A stretch of DNA of 64,000 nucleotides from an uncultured Neomegalonema sp. GTDB lineage: Bacteria; Pseudomonadota; Alphaproteobacteria; Rhodobacterales; Rhodobacteraceae. The notes beneath the pieces are model-generated. The model searched no databases. It worked only from the letters and a program-made list of their open reading frames with translations, and was not told the DNA's origin. Shown piece after piece: positions 34,086 to 43,594 of the stretch (the stretch's first letter is position 1; the number at the start of each line of letters is the position of its first letter). The stretch lies in NCBI GenBank assembly GCA_937995735.1, contig CALKIZ010000069.1:1-64000 (forward strand), written 5' to 3'. Made by a program: the position numbers and the translations under genes.

Positions 34086-36292
34086 TGCCGGGAGCGGCGG
34101 GGCTAAACCTGCCGCATTCAGGCGCAGCAAACGCTGCGCCGCGCGTCTTTACACGCGAACTCGAAGACCTGTTGATCAAGACGGCCCGCTATAACCCGCA
34201 CCGAGATGGTACGGTGCTAGAGCGGGCTTTTTTATTCGGCGAAGCCTCTCATGCTCCGCAAAAGCGAGCAAATGGCGAACCTTATTTCATTCACCCGATT
34301 GCGGTGGCAAATCTGCTCGCCGATTTGCGGCTTGATGATGCGACCATTGCCACTGCCCTGCTCCACGATGTGGTCGAAGACACTGATGTGACGCTGGCAA
34401 TGCTCTCGCAGCAATTCGGGCCTGAGATCGCCGATCTTGTTGCCGGTGTCACAAAGCTCAGCGAGATCGAGCGACGGGACCAGGTTCTCAATACGCGCGA
34501 ACAAGCGCAGGCCGAAAATTTCCGAAAGCTGATACTGGCTGTCGCACAGGATGCACGAGTGTTGCTGGTGAAGCTGGCGGATCGCCTGCACAACATGCGA
34601 ACGCTTGGTAACCTATCCGATGAACGCCGCGAACGCATCGCGCGCGAAACAATGGAAGTCTACGCGCCGCTTGCAGGCCGCATGGGGATGCAGGCCATGC
34701 GAGAAGAACTTGAAGACCTTGCTATGCGAACTCTCGTACCCGGCGCACGAACCTCTGTGCTGCGCCGGTTTGCTCGCTTGCGCAAAGAACACGGTGAGAT
34801 CGTTGTCTCGAACATTGTTGATGAAATCCGCTCGGTTCTCGATGAAGTCAATATTACCGCCGAGGTCGATGGCCGCCAGAAACGGCCTTACTCGATTTGG
34901 CGTAAGATGGAGCGGGAAAAGGTTGGATTTGAAAATCTCTCCGACCTTGCCGGGTTTCGCGTCGTAACTGACACCATTAGCGATTGTTACGCTGCGCTCG
35001 GCGCGATTCACCAACGATGGAAAGTCGTGCCGGGGCGGTTTAAGGATTACATTTCAAACCCTAAGGGCAATGGCTATTCTTCCCTGCACACGACCGTCAT
35101 AAACAAAAGCGGTTGGCGGATCGAGGTTCAAATCCGCACTCAGGAAATGCAGGAAGTCGCAGAAGGCGGCGTCGCTGCACACTGGTCATACCGCGACGGC
35201 GTGCGGACAGCGAACCCTTATGCGGTGGGTCCAACGTTGTGGCTCAAGGATGTTTTGCAAAAGCTGGAACAAGGTGCACCGCCAACCGAATTTCTCGAGC
35301 ACGTCAAACTGGAGATGTACCACGATCAGGTGTTCTGCTTCACGCCGCGCGGTGATGTTAAACCGCTGCCAAGAGGCGCGACGGTGCTGGATTTTGCGTA
35401 TGCGGTTCACACCGAGGTCGGGAATCACTGTGTCGGCGCGCGCATTGATGGGCACAAAGCACCCTTGTGGAAGCCCCTTCGTAATGGTCAAACTGTGCAA
35501 TTGTTACGGTCAGACGGACAACACCCTTCTGAAAGCTGGGAAGATATGGTCGTCACGGGCCGTGCAAAGTCTTCGATTCGCCGCGCGCTAAAAGAACGTG
35601 AGCGCGGAGAGTTCTCCCGATTCGGCGAACAACTGCTTCGGCGCACATTCACAAAGGCAGGATATGAACTGCGCCAAGAAGATTTGGTTCGCGCTGTTGC
35701 GGCATTGGACCTCGATCATCCCGGCGCCCTTTTCGTCGCCGTGGGCGAATCGCAACTAACACCACAAGCCGTCTTCGAGGCTGCGGACCCTGCAAGGGAA
35801 GCCAGCGTCGAAATTTCCCGCAGTGAAGAACCTGTTGTGATGGTGCGCGGTGCAGAACGAAGCCCAGCCCATAGTTTTTGCCCAAACTGCAACCCAATCC
35901 CGTTTGAACGTATTGTCGGCGTCATAGATCAACGGGATGGCGGCGCAATTCTTCACCGAATCGATTGCCCTGAACTGATTAAAGACGAAGATAATGCCGA
36001 TACATGGCTCGATATGTTCTGGGGAGAGCACGCGGACAGCCATGCAGAGTATCCCGTTACCCTCTCGATCATTTTGGCCAATGAACCGGGGGCATTAGGG
36101 TCAGTTTGCACGGGCGTGGGCGCGCTAGACGCTAATATTGTTAATCTTTCTATCGTTGAGCGAAAATCGAGCTATTGGCGTGTGAGATTGGATTTGGAAG
36201 TCCGGGACGCCCGACACCTTCACAAAATACTCAAGACGCTGGACAATCATCCTAGAGTCGACCAAGTGGATCGTATTAACAACGAGAGTTAA
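34085..36292 (+). CDS. bifunctional (p)ppGpp synthetase/hydrolase (RSH, SpoT/RelA)
   Basis: The 735-residue protein has an N-terminal hydrolase HD domain (HPIAVANLLADL...ALLHDVVEDTDVT, about 70-100). The synthetase domain follows (AEVDGRQKRPYSIWRKM and FKDYISNPKGNGYSSLHTTV), then TGS (VFCFTPRGDVKPLPRGATVLDFAYAVHTEVG) and a C-terminal ACT domain (LSIILANEPGALGSVC). Both catalytic domains look intact, so it should make and degrade (p)ppGpp. Alphaproteobacteria usually carry this single long RSH. It opens a long co-directional housekeeping run. Confidence 0.95.
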   Translation: MPGAAGLNLPHSGAANAAPRVFTRELEDLLIKTARYNPHRDGTVLERAFLFGEASHAPQKRANGEPYFIHPIAVANLLADLRLDDATIATALLHDVVEDTDVTLAMLSQQFGPEIADLVAGVTKLSEIERRDQVLNTREQAQAENFRKLILAVAQDARVLLVKLADRLHNMRTLGNLSDERRERIARETMEVYAPLAGRMGMQAMREELEDLAMRTLVPGARTSVLRRFARLRKEHGEIVVSNIVDEIRSVLDEVNITAEVDGRQKRPYSIWRKMEREKVGFENLSDLAGFRVVTDTISDCYAALGAIHQRWKVVPGRFKDYISNPKGNGYSSLHTTVINKSGWRIEVQIRTQEMQEVAEGGVAAHWSYRDGVRTANPYAVGPTLWLKDVLQKLEQGAPPTEFLEHVKLEMYHDQVFCFTPRGDVKPLPRGATVLDFAYAVHTEVGNHCVGARIDGHKAPLWKPLRNGQTVQLLRSDGQHPSESWEDMVVTGRAKSSIRRALKERERGEFSRFGEQLLRRTFTKAGYELRQEDLVRAVAALDLDHPGALFVAVGESQLTPQAVFEAADPAREASVEISRSEEPVVMVRGAERSPAHSFCPNCNPIPFERIVGVIDQRDGGAILHRIDCPELIKDEDNADTWLDMFWGEHADSHAEYPVTLSIILANEPGALGSVCTGVGALDANIVNLSIVERKSSYWRVRLDLEVRDARHLHKILKTLDNHPRVDQVDRINNES

Positions 36293-36316
36293 AACAGTTC
36301 GTAGTTGGGGCGACTA

Positions 36317-36913
36317 ATGACACAGGATGAGGCACTCGCAGAGTTTCGCGAGGCAGAAGCATTGCTGGAAGGCCATTTCATTCTGTCTTCGGGCTTACGC
36401 AGTCCAATTTACCTTCAATGTGCGCGCGTTTTGATGGACCCGGCACGGGCGGACAGGGTTTGCGGCGCTCTCGCAGCTAAAATCCGAGCACAGTTTGGTG
36501 AAAATGCTTTCGATATTTGTGTTTCGCCCGCGATGGGAGGGGTCATTGTCGGATACGAGATTGCACGGCAACTAAATCTCCCGTCTGTTTTTGCCGAACG
36601 TGTTAGCGGTTCATTTACATTTCGGCGGGGCTTTGAAATCCCAAAAGGTGCGCGATGTCTGATGGTTGAAGACGTTGTTACAACCGGATTATCATCTCGC
36701 GAATGTATCGAAACGATCACAAATCACGGTGGCGATGTTATTGGCGGGGCTTGTCTGGTCGATAGAAGCGCAGGATCGGCAAATATTGGCCGTCCTTTGA
36801 TCTCACTCGTATCATTAACTGTTCCGTCGTATACTGTGGATCAGGTTCCTTCCGAGCTGGCGAAGATTCCGGCGATCAAGCCCGGAAGCCGGGGGTTGAA
36901 TACCGCGACGTAG
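36317..36913 (+). CDS. pyrE: orotate phosphoribosyltransferase
   Basis: The 198-residue enzyme starts at MTQDEALAEFREAEALLEGHFILSSGLRS; the TTG four codons earlier in the track is within the ribosome-site region (ttggggcg). The PRPP-binding motif is LMVEDVVTTGLSS and FRRGFEIPKGARC precedes it. It joins orotate and PRPP to form OMP in pyrimidine synthesis. It lies 24 bases after the RSH gene and 42 before the DUF2062 gene. Confidence 0.94.
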   Translation: MTQDEALAEFREAEALLEGHFILSSGLRSPIYLQCARVLMDPARADRVCGALAAKIRAQFGENAFDICVSPAMGGVIVGYEIARQLNLPSVFAERVSGSFTFRRGFEIPKGARCLMVEDVVTTGLSSRECIETITNHGGDVIGGACLVDRSAGSANIGRPLISLVSLTVPSYTVDQVPSELAKIPAIKPGSRGLNTAT

Positions 36914-36955
36914 TTGAATTTAGCCGTCTCTCTGACGGCGTATTGGAGGGCCGCT

Positions 36956-37633
36956 ATGGTTTTCAAGAGACGAGACCCCAGGACGTTTTGGCGTCGCTGT
37001 GTGGCTTTCGTCTTTCCCGGGCGTGGTTACACGCGCGGCTGGAAATACATAGGGCGACGTGTTCAGAGAATCCGCGATACGCCAGAAAAGATCGCATTGG
37101 GCTTCGCCTGCGGTGCATTGGCGTCTTTTACACCTCTCTTCGGCTGTCATTTCTTCGTTGCTGCATTTCTAGCATGGGTGTTGCGCGCAAATGTTGTCGC
37201 CGGCCTGTTCGGTACGATAGTGGGCAACCCTCTTAGCTTTCCGTTAATCGCTACATCCGCGCTAGGTGCAGGCCGCGTTCTTATGGGCGGCCAAAAACAG
37301 AGCGTCGATGGTGAAGGCGTCATGTCAGCATTCGCCGATGTGGGCGCTTTGCTCTGGAATGCCCTCCTCCAAGGCATCGGCTTTCACGTTGAAAATGCGG
37401 TTTCGTGGAGCGTGACCAAGGCGCGGTTCATGGATTTTTGGGAACAGGTGATGATTCCTTACTTCGTGGGCGGTCTTGCAGTCGGCATGGTCGTGGCAAT
37501 CATCTGTTATTTCTTGTTCCGGCCTGCAATCGCCGCGTATCAAAAACGCCGCAAGGAAAAACTGTCCGCAAAGAAGAATTCCAATAGCATCAAGAAGATG
37601 AAATCAGCTACTAAGGCTCCTGTCTCTTCATAG
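36956..37633 (+). CDS. DUF2062 membrane protein
   Basis: The 225-residue form starts [24 protein letters not shown], with ggaggg five bases before the ATG; the track's start 14 codons earlier lacks a site. The DUF2062 domain has the [27 protein letters not shown] and [17 protein letters not shown] segments and a second membrane helix near 190-210 ([20 protein letters not shown]). The C-terminus is a lysine-rich tail. The function is unknown; the gene is conserved beside pdxJ-acpS-lepB in this class. Confidence 0.9.
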   Translation: MVFKRRDPRTFWRRCVAFVFPGRGYTRGWKYIGRRVQRIRDTPEKIALGFACGALASFTPLFGCHFFVAAFLAWVLRANVVAGLFGTIVGNPLSFPLIATSALGAGRVLMGGQKQSVDGEGVMSAFADVGALLWNALLQGIGFHVENAVSWSVTKARFMDFWEQVMIPYFVGGLAVGMVVAIICYFLFRPAIAAYQKRRKEKLSAKKNSNSIKKMKSATKAPVSS

Positions 37634-37644
37634 GAACTCAACCG

Positions 37645-38403
37645 ATGGCTGTTCGCTTTCTGCGCTTAGGCGTCAATATCGACCATGTAGCGACCATTCG
37701 TAATGCGCGCGGCGGTGATGCGCCGTCTCCGGTAAGAGCTGCACAAATGGCCGAGAAAGCGGGCGCAGATGGGATCACAGCGCATTTGCGGGAAGATCGC
37801 CGCCATATCCGGGACGAAGATATCGCCGCATTGATGGCGAACATTTCCGTGCCGCTTAATTTTGAAATGGCGGCAACCGACGAAATGCAGGCAATCGCGC
37901 TGCGCCATAAACCGCACGCTGTTTGTATTGTCCCCGAACGTCGTGAAGAACGAACAACGGAAGGCGGTTTGGGAGTTCACCAAGATCAGGAACGCCTCAA
38001 CGCTTTTGTCGCACCCTTAAGAGACGCCGGATGCCGGGTTTCGATGTTTATCGAAGCAGATCCCGCACAAATCGAGGCTTCGGCGAAAATCGGGGCCGCC
38101 GTTGTTGAACTGCATACAGGTGCGCTTTGTGAAGCTCATCTTGAAGGAGATTTTGCGGCCCGCGATGCTCACCTCGAGCGAATCACAAATGCAGCGAAAC
38201 TTGCGCATGACATCGGGCTAGAGGTTCATGCCGGGCATGGCCTCGATTTCGATACTGCGCCTATGGCCGCTGCAATCCCGGAAGTTGTGGAGCTGAATAT
38301 TGGCCATTTCCTGATTGGAGAAGCAATTTTCACCGGACTGCCTAATGCCATTGCCCAAATGCGCGCTGTCATGGATGCCGTTCGACCGCCGGTCGACTCA
38401 TGA
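37645..38403 (+). CDS. pdxJ: pyridoxine 5'-phosphate synthase
   Basis: The TIM-barrel enzyme of 252 residues begins [19 protein letters not shown] and has the conserved catalytic and phosphate motifs [36 protein letters not shown], and VHAGHGLDF. It condenses 1-deoxy-D-xylulose 5-phosphate with 3-amino-2-oxopropyl phosphate to give pyridoxine phosphate. Its stop overlaps the acpS start by four bases. Confidence 0.96.
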   Translation: MAVRFLRLGVNIDHVATIRNARGGDAPSPVRAAQMAEKAGADGITAHLREDRRHIRDEDIAALMANISVPLNFEMAATDEMQAIALRHKPHAVCIVPERREERTTEGGLGVHQDQERLNAFVAPLRDAGCRVSMFIEADPAQIEASAKIGAAVVELHTGALCEAHLEGDFAARDAHLERITNAAKLAHDIGLEVHAGHGLDFDTAPMAAAIPEVVELNIGHFLIGEAIFTGLPNAIAQMRAVMDAVRPPVDS

Positions 38404-38804
38404 TAATCGGCATTGGTTCTGATCTGGCCGATATTCGCCGAATCGAAAAAACATTAGAGCGGTTTGGCGAGCGCTTTACGAACAGGGTTTTCACAGAAAC
38501 CGAACGCGCTCGCTCGGATAAACGCGCGGCGCGCGCCGCGAGCTATGCAAAACGGTGGGCTGCGAAGGAAGCTTGCTCAAAAGCACTCGGCACTGGGATT
38601 AGGATGGGCGTCGCATGGAAGGAAATGGGCGTCGTCAATCTACCGTCCGGACAACCGACTCTGGAATTGGTCGGGGGAGCAGCGGAAAGACTCAACGCTT
38701 TAGTGCCGCAGGGTCATGTTCCTAAAATCCATCTGACGATCACTGATGATGAGCCTTATGCCCAAGCATTTGTGATTATCGAAGCACTGCCCACTACAAT
38801 ATGA
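38400..38804 (+). CDS. acpS: holo-[acyl-carrier-protein] synthase
   Basis: The 134-residue transferase has [15 protein letters not shown] (metal-binding Asp) and the second signature [18 protein letters not shown]. It moves 4'-phosphopantetheine from CoA to a serine of acyl carrier proteins. It may also prime the small carrier encoded at 56466-56708, since no other phosphopantetheinyl transferase is in the window; that is inference. ATGA overlap with pdxJ. Confidence 0.94.
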   Translation: MIIGIGSDLADIRRIEKTLERFGERFTNRVFTETERARSDKRAARAASYAKRWAAKEACSKALGTGIRMGVAWKEMGVVNLPSGQPTLELVGGAAERLNALVPQGHVPKIHLTITDDEPYAQAFVIIEALPTTI

Positions 38805-38910
38805 TTGTTACTGCATTCATTTCGGGAGGCATTTCATGATATTTTTCCGCCTTAATACAACAGGTTGAAAAAACTCCACCTCCAGGATTACTCACTTAGA
38901 CCTAGATTAC

Positions 38911-38940
38911 TTGACATTGACCGGTTTGATAACGCTTATT
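38911..38940 (+). promoter_or_regulatory. possible sigma-70 promoter before lepB
   Basis: An exact TTGACA (38911-38916) is followed after 18 bases by cttatt (38935-38940), a weak -10 match, 53 bases before the lepB ATG. The 189-base gap from acpS to lepB holds no other gene, so a separate promoter here is plausible. Confidence 0.35.
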
Positions 38941-38993
38941 CCGGCTTTGTCGGGCCTGTTGCGCCGGGACTTTTACCGTACAGGGACCATAAC

Positions 38994-39770
38994 ATGGCGC
39001 TCCACTCGTCTAGCGATAAATCAGATGGATTTGGCGAAATCGTAAAGACCATTATTTACGCGCTTTTGATCGCTCTAGTTTTTCGCGTGTTTCTTTTCCA
39101 GCCGTTTAGCATTCCCTCGAGTTCAATGAAACCGACACTTCTGATCGGCGATTATCTATTCGTCTCAAAATATGCGTATGGATATTCGAAAAACTCGATC
39201 CCCTTTAGCCCTCCTTTATTTGAAGGGCGCATCTGGTTCACACCGCCAGAGCGCGGTGATGTCATCGTCTTTAAAAACCAGCTTGACGGTAACAAAGATT
39301 ACATCAAGCGCTTGATTGGACTGCCCGGAGACAAAATTCAGGTAAATGCAGGGATCGTTTCAATCAATGGTAAGCCCGTTCAAGTCGAGGCGATTGATCC
39401 GTTTATTGAACCTGTCGATACTCAACACAATCAACAATGCGCGATCCGTCAAAATCGAGATGGCGAACGGGTGTGTGTTAAAGAACAATTCATGGAAATC
39501 CTGCCCAACGACATTACCCATCTCACCGTGAATGTGGATCGGAACAACGGCGCTCGCGATAATACGAAAGTCTATGAAGTCCCCGAAGGCCATTACTTCT
39601 TCATGGGCGATAACCGCGATAATTCCGGCGACAGTCGGCGCTTTGGCGGGCATTATATCCCCGAAGAGGATTTGATCGGGCGTGCCGAGATAATATTCCT
39701 TTCTTCAAAAGGTAGCCCTTTCTTCCCATGGGAATGGCGTTTTGAACGCCTTTTCAATTCGATAAATTGA
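38994..39770 (+). CDS. lepB: signal peptidase I
   Basis: I start at MALHSSSDKSDGFGEIVKTI, preceded by caggga; the track's start 43 codons upstream covers a non-coding gap. The 258-residue enzyme has one N-terminal membrane segment (IIYALLIALVFRVFLFQPF), the catalytic serine in IPSSSMKPTL, the catalytic lysine in DYIKRLIGLPGD, and box E GDNRDNSGDSR. It cleaves signal peptides at the outer face of the inner membrane. Its stop overlaps the rnc TTG start. Confidence 0.95.
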   Translation: MALHSSSDKSDGFGEIVKTIIYALLIALVFRVFLFQPFSIPSSSMKPTLLIGDYLFVSKYAYGYSKNSIPFSPPLFEGRIWFTPPERGDVIVFKNQLDGNKDYIKRLIGLPGDKIQVNAGIVSINGKPVQVEAIDPFIEPVDTQHNQQCAIRQNRDGERVCVKEQFMEILPNDITHLTVNVDRNNGARDNTKVYEVPEGHYFFMGDNRDNSGDSRRFGGHYIPEEDLIGRAEIIFLSSKGSPFFPWEWRFERLFNSIN

Positions 39771-40450
39771 TCCGGAAAAGCGAGGATATCGGGGCGCTTG
39801 AACGCGCTATCGGACACAGGTTCGAAGATCGTAAGCTCTTAGCCGAGGCTCTGACCCACTCCAGCATCATCGATTCAGAGTCTAATGAACGTCTTGAGTT
39901 TCTGGGTGATCGGGTTTTGGGGCTGGTAATCGCGCATACTTTGATCTCCCGATATCCAAACGAAAACGAAGGGATGCTTGCCCCTCGCCTGAATGATTTG
40001 GTGCGGCGGGAGACATTGGCTTCGGTCGCTGAAACACTGAACCTTGGTGCGCATATGAAGATGGCACGCTCCGAGTCCCAAAGCGGCGGGCGGCGCAAGC
40101 AAGGCATGTTGGCAGATGCGATGGAAGCTGTCGTGGCCGCTGTTTTCCTCGATGCAGGACTTCAAGCTGCCCGCGATGTGATTTTAGACGCTTGGCAACC
40201 TCATTTGGACACGCAAGATACCGCCCCAATTGACGCAAAGACAGCCCTGCAAGAATGGGCGCAGGGACGAGGCTTGCCCCTGCCCGCTTATGAGACACTT
40301 AACCGCGAAGGCCCGGACCATAATCCACGCTTTCGGGTCAGCGTCAGCCTCAGCACGGGGGAACGTGCTGAAGGCATTGATTCGTCGAAACGAGCGGCCC
40401 AACAAGTCGCTGCAAGCGAACTGCTTTCAATGTTGGATACCACCACGTGA
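39767..40450 (+). CDS. rnc: ribonuclease III
   Basis: The 227-residue enzyme starts at a TTG that overlaps the lepB stop (TTGA). The endonuclease domain has the signature ERLEFLGDRVLGL and the metal residues in ADAMEAVVAAVFLDAG. A double-stranded RNA-binding domain follows (DAKTALQEWAQGRGLPLPAY...AAQQVAASELL). It processes rRNA precursors and structured mRNAs. Lep-rnc-era is a classic order, but here a hydrolase gene stands between rnc and era. Confidence 0.95.
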   Translation: MIRKSEDIGALERAIGHRFEDRKLLAEALTHSSIIDSESNERLEFLGDRVLGLVIAHTLISRYPNENEGMLAPRLNDLVRRETLASVAETLNLGAHMKMARSESQSGGRRKQGMLADAMEAVVAAVFLDAGLQAARDVILDAWQPHLDTQDTAPIDAKTALQEWAQGRGLPLPAYETLNREGPDHNPRFRVSVSLSTGERAEGIDSSKRAAQQVAASELLSMLDTTT

Positions 40451-41892
40451 TCTGGCGATCTTTTGCCCTTTGCACATTGTTGGTTACTCCTGCTTGGGCA
40501 GATATTTCGGTGAAGCTGACCGATGTAAACTGTCCGTACTCGGCAAACGATCTACCGCCCGATACGACTGCGGCTTGCTCAACTATGGCTTGGCAGGATG
40601 CATCAATAGATTTTCGGACAACGGTTGCTGTTCTGAAACCTGGTAACGCCAGAACGGATGCCGCGCCGATTGTTTATATACCGGGTGGTCCCGGTGATGC
40701 GCCGGTGAATAAAGGCGGGAATGTTGCGTCGATACTGTCGCTTTTTCCCGGTCGCGCTTTGATCACGCTCAATCCGCGCGGGGTAAAAGGTGCAACGCCT
40801 CGACCAACATGTGAATTTGCCGAAGATTTCTGGGACGAAGACCATTCTGTTGAACGCGAGACTGAAATCGTCACGGATTGCCGCGATTCAGTGACGTTCG
40901 ATTTGGCAAGATTCGATGCGCCTCATCTCGCACAAGATGTCTCGCGAATGATCGAAGCGCTTGGCATCAAACGTGCCGGTGTGTTTGCGATCTCTTACGG
41001 GACGGAAAGTGCCCTGCATCTGCTCGCTGACAAAGCGCCGTGGATGGATATGGCGATCTTAGATTCAGTCTCTCTGCCCGGCGTCATTGGTTCTTTTGAA
41101 CGTTTGGAAGCTCGGGACCGGTTTCTTGGCGTTATAGATCGGCTTTGTTTCGCCGAGAAACAATGTGCGTCCTCCGTGACATCGCAATACGAAAACCTGT
41201 TGGATTGGACAGCGCAGTTTGACGACGAACCGCTGGACCTTAAACTTGGTCCGCACAAGAAAGAATGGTCGCTCGATTCAAAAGATATGCTGGGGTTTGT
41301 CGCGTCGCTGGCGTCATATCCTGACGGTGCAGGATATGGCCCGTTGCTGATTGAAGCTTTTGAAGCCTCGCGCAAGAGTACGGCTGTCTGGATTAAATCT
41401 GAATTGGAAAACGGATTTAAATACGCTTCAGAAAACTTCGCCCTGCTCTATGCGGCGTTCAGCGATAGTGATGAACGAAACTTGCCGACACCAAAAGCGG
41501 GCGACACGCACTATCCGTTCAAAATCGATGATCAAGAGGCTTTTGCACGATTATTTCGCGTTTGGAACAAAGACAACCGCACCGAAGCGCGCTTTATCGG
41601 AGCAGATACGCGAAAAGAACCCGCCCACGTTCCTGTTCTCGTCCTCTCGGGCGGTGCAGATACGTTGACGCCTTTAGAATGGGCGACAGAGTTAGACCGG
41701 CGTTTTAGCAGTTTGACGCGGTTCGTTTTCCCTCATCTTGGCCATGCTGTTGCGTTTGGGAAAGATGCAGATGTCAAAGACAAAGAAGTGGCGATGCAAC
41801 TGAACTGTGGCCCGAAGGTCGTGCGAGCCTTTGCAAGCGGGAAAAGCTATAATGAGTGCGAACGATACATGCGAAAGGCTTTAGATGACTGA
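40447..41892 (+). CDS. secreted alpha/beta hydrolase, peptidase S33-like
   Basis: The 481-residue protein starts at GTG overlapping the rnc stop (GTGA) and carries a signal peptide (MIWRSFALCTLLVTPAWA). It has an alpha/beta-hydrolase fold with the oxyanion segment IVYIPGGPGDAP, the nucleophile elbow AISYGTES (serine about residue 180), and a late VLVLSGGADTLTP (acid) and FPHLGHAV (histidine). The pattern is like tripeptidyl/prolyl aminopeptidases of family S33. Several cysteine pairs suggest periplasmic disulfides. Its end overlaps era by eight bases, so it is fully embedded in the lep-rnc-era operon. The substrate is unknown. Confidence 0.8.
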   Translation: MIWRSFALCTLLVTPAWADISVKLTDVNCPYSANDLPPDTTAACSTMAWQDASIDFRTTVAVLKPGNARTDAAPIVYIPGGPGDAPVNKGGNVASILSLFPGRALITLNPRGVKGATPRPTCEFAEDFWDEDHSVERETEIVTDCRDSVTFDLARFDAPHLAQDVSRMIEALGIKRAGVFAISYGTESALHLLADKAPWMDMAILDSVSLPGVIGSFERLEARDRFLGVIDRLCFAEKQCASSVTSQYENLLDWTAQFDDEPLDLKLGPHKKEWSLDSKDMLGFVASLASYPDGAGYGPLLIEAFEASRKSTAVWIKSELENGFKYASENFALLYAAFSDSDERNLPTPKAGDTHYPFKIDDQEAFARLFRVWNKDNRTEARFIGADTRKEPAHVPVLVLSGGADTLTPLEWATELDRRFSSLTRFVFPHLGHAVAFGKDADVKDKEVAMQLNCGPKVVRAFASGKSYNECERYMRKALDD

Positions 41893-42799
41893 TGCTCCTA
41901 CCCATGCCGGATTTGTCGCTCTGATTGGCGAGCCGAATGCGGGAAAATCGACTCTGCTCAACGCGGTCGTTGGTGCGAAGCTTTCCATCGTCACGCATAA
42001 GGTTCAGACAACACGGTTCCGCATACGCGGCGTTTTGAACGAAGACGCCTCGCAGATTATTTTTGTCGATACGCCCGGCCTCTTTGCGCCCAAACGGACT
42101 TTAGACCGAGCGATGGTTGCGGCAGCATGGGCGGGAGCGTCCGACGCCGATGTGGTGATGCTTTTGATTGAGGCGCATCGCGGCGTGACAAAAGGTGTGC
42201 AACGCATTCTCGATGATCTCGACAAACATCTTGGGCCAGACACGCCGGTCGCTCTTGTCGTGAACAAAATTGACCGCGTGAAGCGCGATGAACTGCTCGC
42301 GTTAACCGCTGAAATTCAAGAAAAACGTTCGTTCGAAGAAGTTTTCTACATCTCCGCCACGCGCCAAAACGGGTTAGACCCAATGACACAGTGGCTTGAA
42401 GAAAAAATGCCTGAAAGCCCGTGGCTTTACCCCGAGGACCAGCTTGGGGATGCTTCAATGCGCGCGATTGCCGCCGAGGTGACGCGCGAGAAGCTTATGC
42501 TGCGTTTGCATCAGGAACTTCCCTATCAAATGACTGTTGAAACCGAAGCATGGGAAGAGCGTAAAGACGGGTCGGTCAAGATCGACCAAGCAATCATAGT
42601 TGCGAAAGAGGGCCATCGCCCGATTATTCTCGGGAAAGGCGGACAAACGCTCAAACAAATTGGGCAAGCCTCTCGCACAGAATTATCTGAGATGATGGAA
42701 CGGAAAGTACATCTGTTCTTGCGCGTCAAAGTTGACGAACGCTGGCAGGAAGACCGCGCGCGATATTCCCAAATGGGATTGGAGTTTCCAGAAGGCTAA
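41885..42799 (+). CDS. era: GTPase Era
   Basis: This GTPase of 304 residues has G1 GEPNAGKST (15-23), the switch TTRFRIRG, G3 DTPG, G4 NKID, and a C-terminal KH domain (GHRPIILGKGGQTLKQIG). Era binds 16S rRNA and aids 30S maturation. Its ATG overlaps the end of the hydrolase gene. A methyltransferase gene follows after 81 bases. Confidence 0.96.
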   Translation: MTDAPTHAGFVALIGEPNAGKSTLLNAVVGAKLSIVTHKVQTTRFRIRGVLNEDASQIIFVDTPGLFAPKRTLDRAMVAAAWAGASDADVVMLLIEAHRGVTKGVQRILDDLDKHLGPDTPVALVVNKIDRVKRDELLALTAEIQEKRSFEEVFYISATRQNGLDPMTQWLEEKMPESPWLYPEDQLGDASMRAIAAEVTREKLMLRLHQELPYQMTVETEAWEERKDGSVKIDQAIIVAKEGHRPIILGKGGQTLKQIGQASRTELSEMMERKVHLFLRVKVDERWQEDRARYSQMGLEFPEG

Positions 42800-42880
42800 T
42801 TTGGGGCTTTGCCGATACAAGCAAGGAATGAACCTTGATCCCGCTTTCGGTATCCGCAAAGATGCGCGCGGGAGGACGTG

Positions 42881-43501
42881 ATGAACGATCCAGAAGATTT
42901 TTTCAAAGACATCTATCACTATACATCGCTTGAGCAAACCGCCGCGCATTATGCGAAATTCGCCGCTGATTATGAAGCGGCAATGGCTGCTGGCGGATAT
43001 GTCACGCCGGGACGATGCGCCGAAGCATTGATTGCATCCGGCGCGGACAAAGCCTCGCCGGTTCTTGATATTGGATGCGGCAGCGGTTTGAGCGGATTGG
43101 CGCTTAAAGCTCAAGGTTTCGAGATTTTGGACGGAACGGATTATTCGGAAGAAATGCTCGCGGAGGCTCGGCCTAAAAATATCTATCGGGCTTTGTGGCA
43201 AGCCGACCTAACGGAGCCAGACCCGGAGCGTGCCGAGAGTTACGATACAATCAACGCTGCGGGTGTTCTTAACCCGGCTCATGCGCCAGCAGAGACGCTG
43301 GATAATGTAATGGAAATGCTACGCCCCGGTGGGTTGTTCGCATTCTCGCTGAATGACCATGCCGTAGAAGACGGAACCTATGAAGGCCGTTTGCATATTC
43401 TGATAGATTGCGGCTCGGTAGAGTTGATGCACCGCGAATACGACGAGCATATGCCTGCGAAAGACCTAAAGGCGTGGGTCTATGTGCTGAAAAAGCGTTA
43501 G
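42881..43501 (+). CDS. class I SAM-dependent methyltransferase
   Basis: The 206-residue enzyme starts at the second of two start-like codons (GTG-ATG), with ggagg five bases before the ATG. Motif I is VLDIGCGSGLSGLAL (about 62-76); LWQADLTEPDPERAESYDTINAAGVLNPAHAP and LRPGGLFAFSLND are motifs II-III. The acceptor is unknown. It is the last plus-strand gene of the housekeeping run and converges with the next unit over a palindromic element. Confidence 0.85.
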   Translation: MNDPEDFFKDIYHYTSLEQTAAHYAKFAADYEAAMAAGGYVTPGRCAEALIASGADKASPVLDIGCGSGLSGLALKAQGFEILDGTDYSEEMLAEARPKNIYRALWQADLTEPDPERAESYDTINAAGVLNPAHAPAETLDNVMEMLRPGGLFAFSLNDHAVEDGTYEGRLHILIDCGSVELMHREYDEHMPAKDLKAWVYVLKKR

Positions 43502-43591
43502 AGCGTGTTGCGAATTCAATGAGTCAGATATTCGTACCAAGTGCCGCACGAAATCTGACACTTGATGATCCATAGTCAACGCAACTCGCTC
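43501..43591. repeat. nested imperfect palindrome (MITE-like) between convergent genes
   Basis: Outer arms gagcgtgttgcg (43501-43512) and cgcaactcgctc (43580-43591) pair over 12 bases with one mismatch. Inside, gtcagatattcgt and acgaaatctgac pair with a one-base bulge. The whole 91-base segment fills the gap between the methyltransferase and the convergent NDUFAF6-like gene. This nesting resembles small non-autonomous elements or repeated extragenic palindromes; it may also act as a two-way transcription stop. Confidence 0.55.
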
Positions 43592-43594
43592 TGA

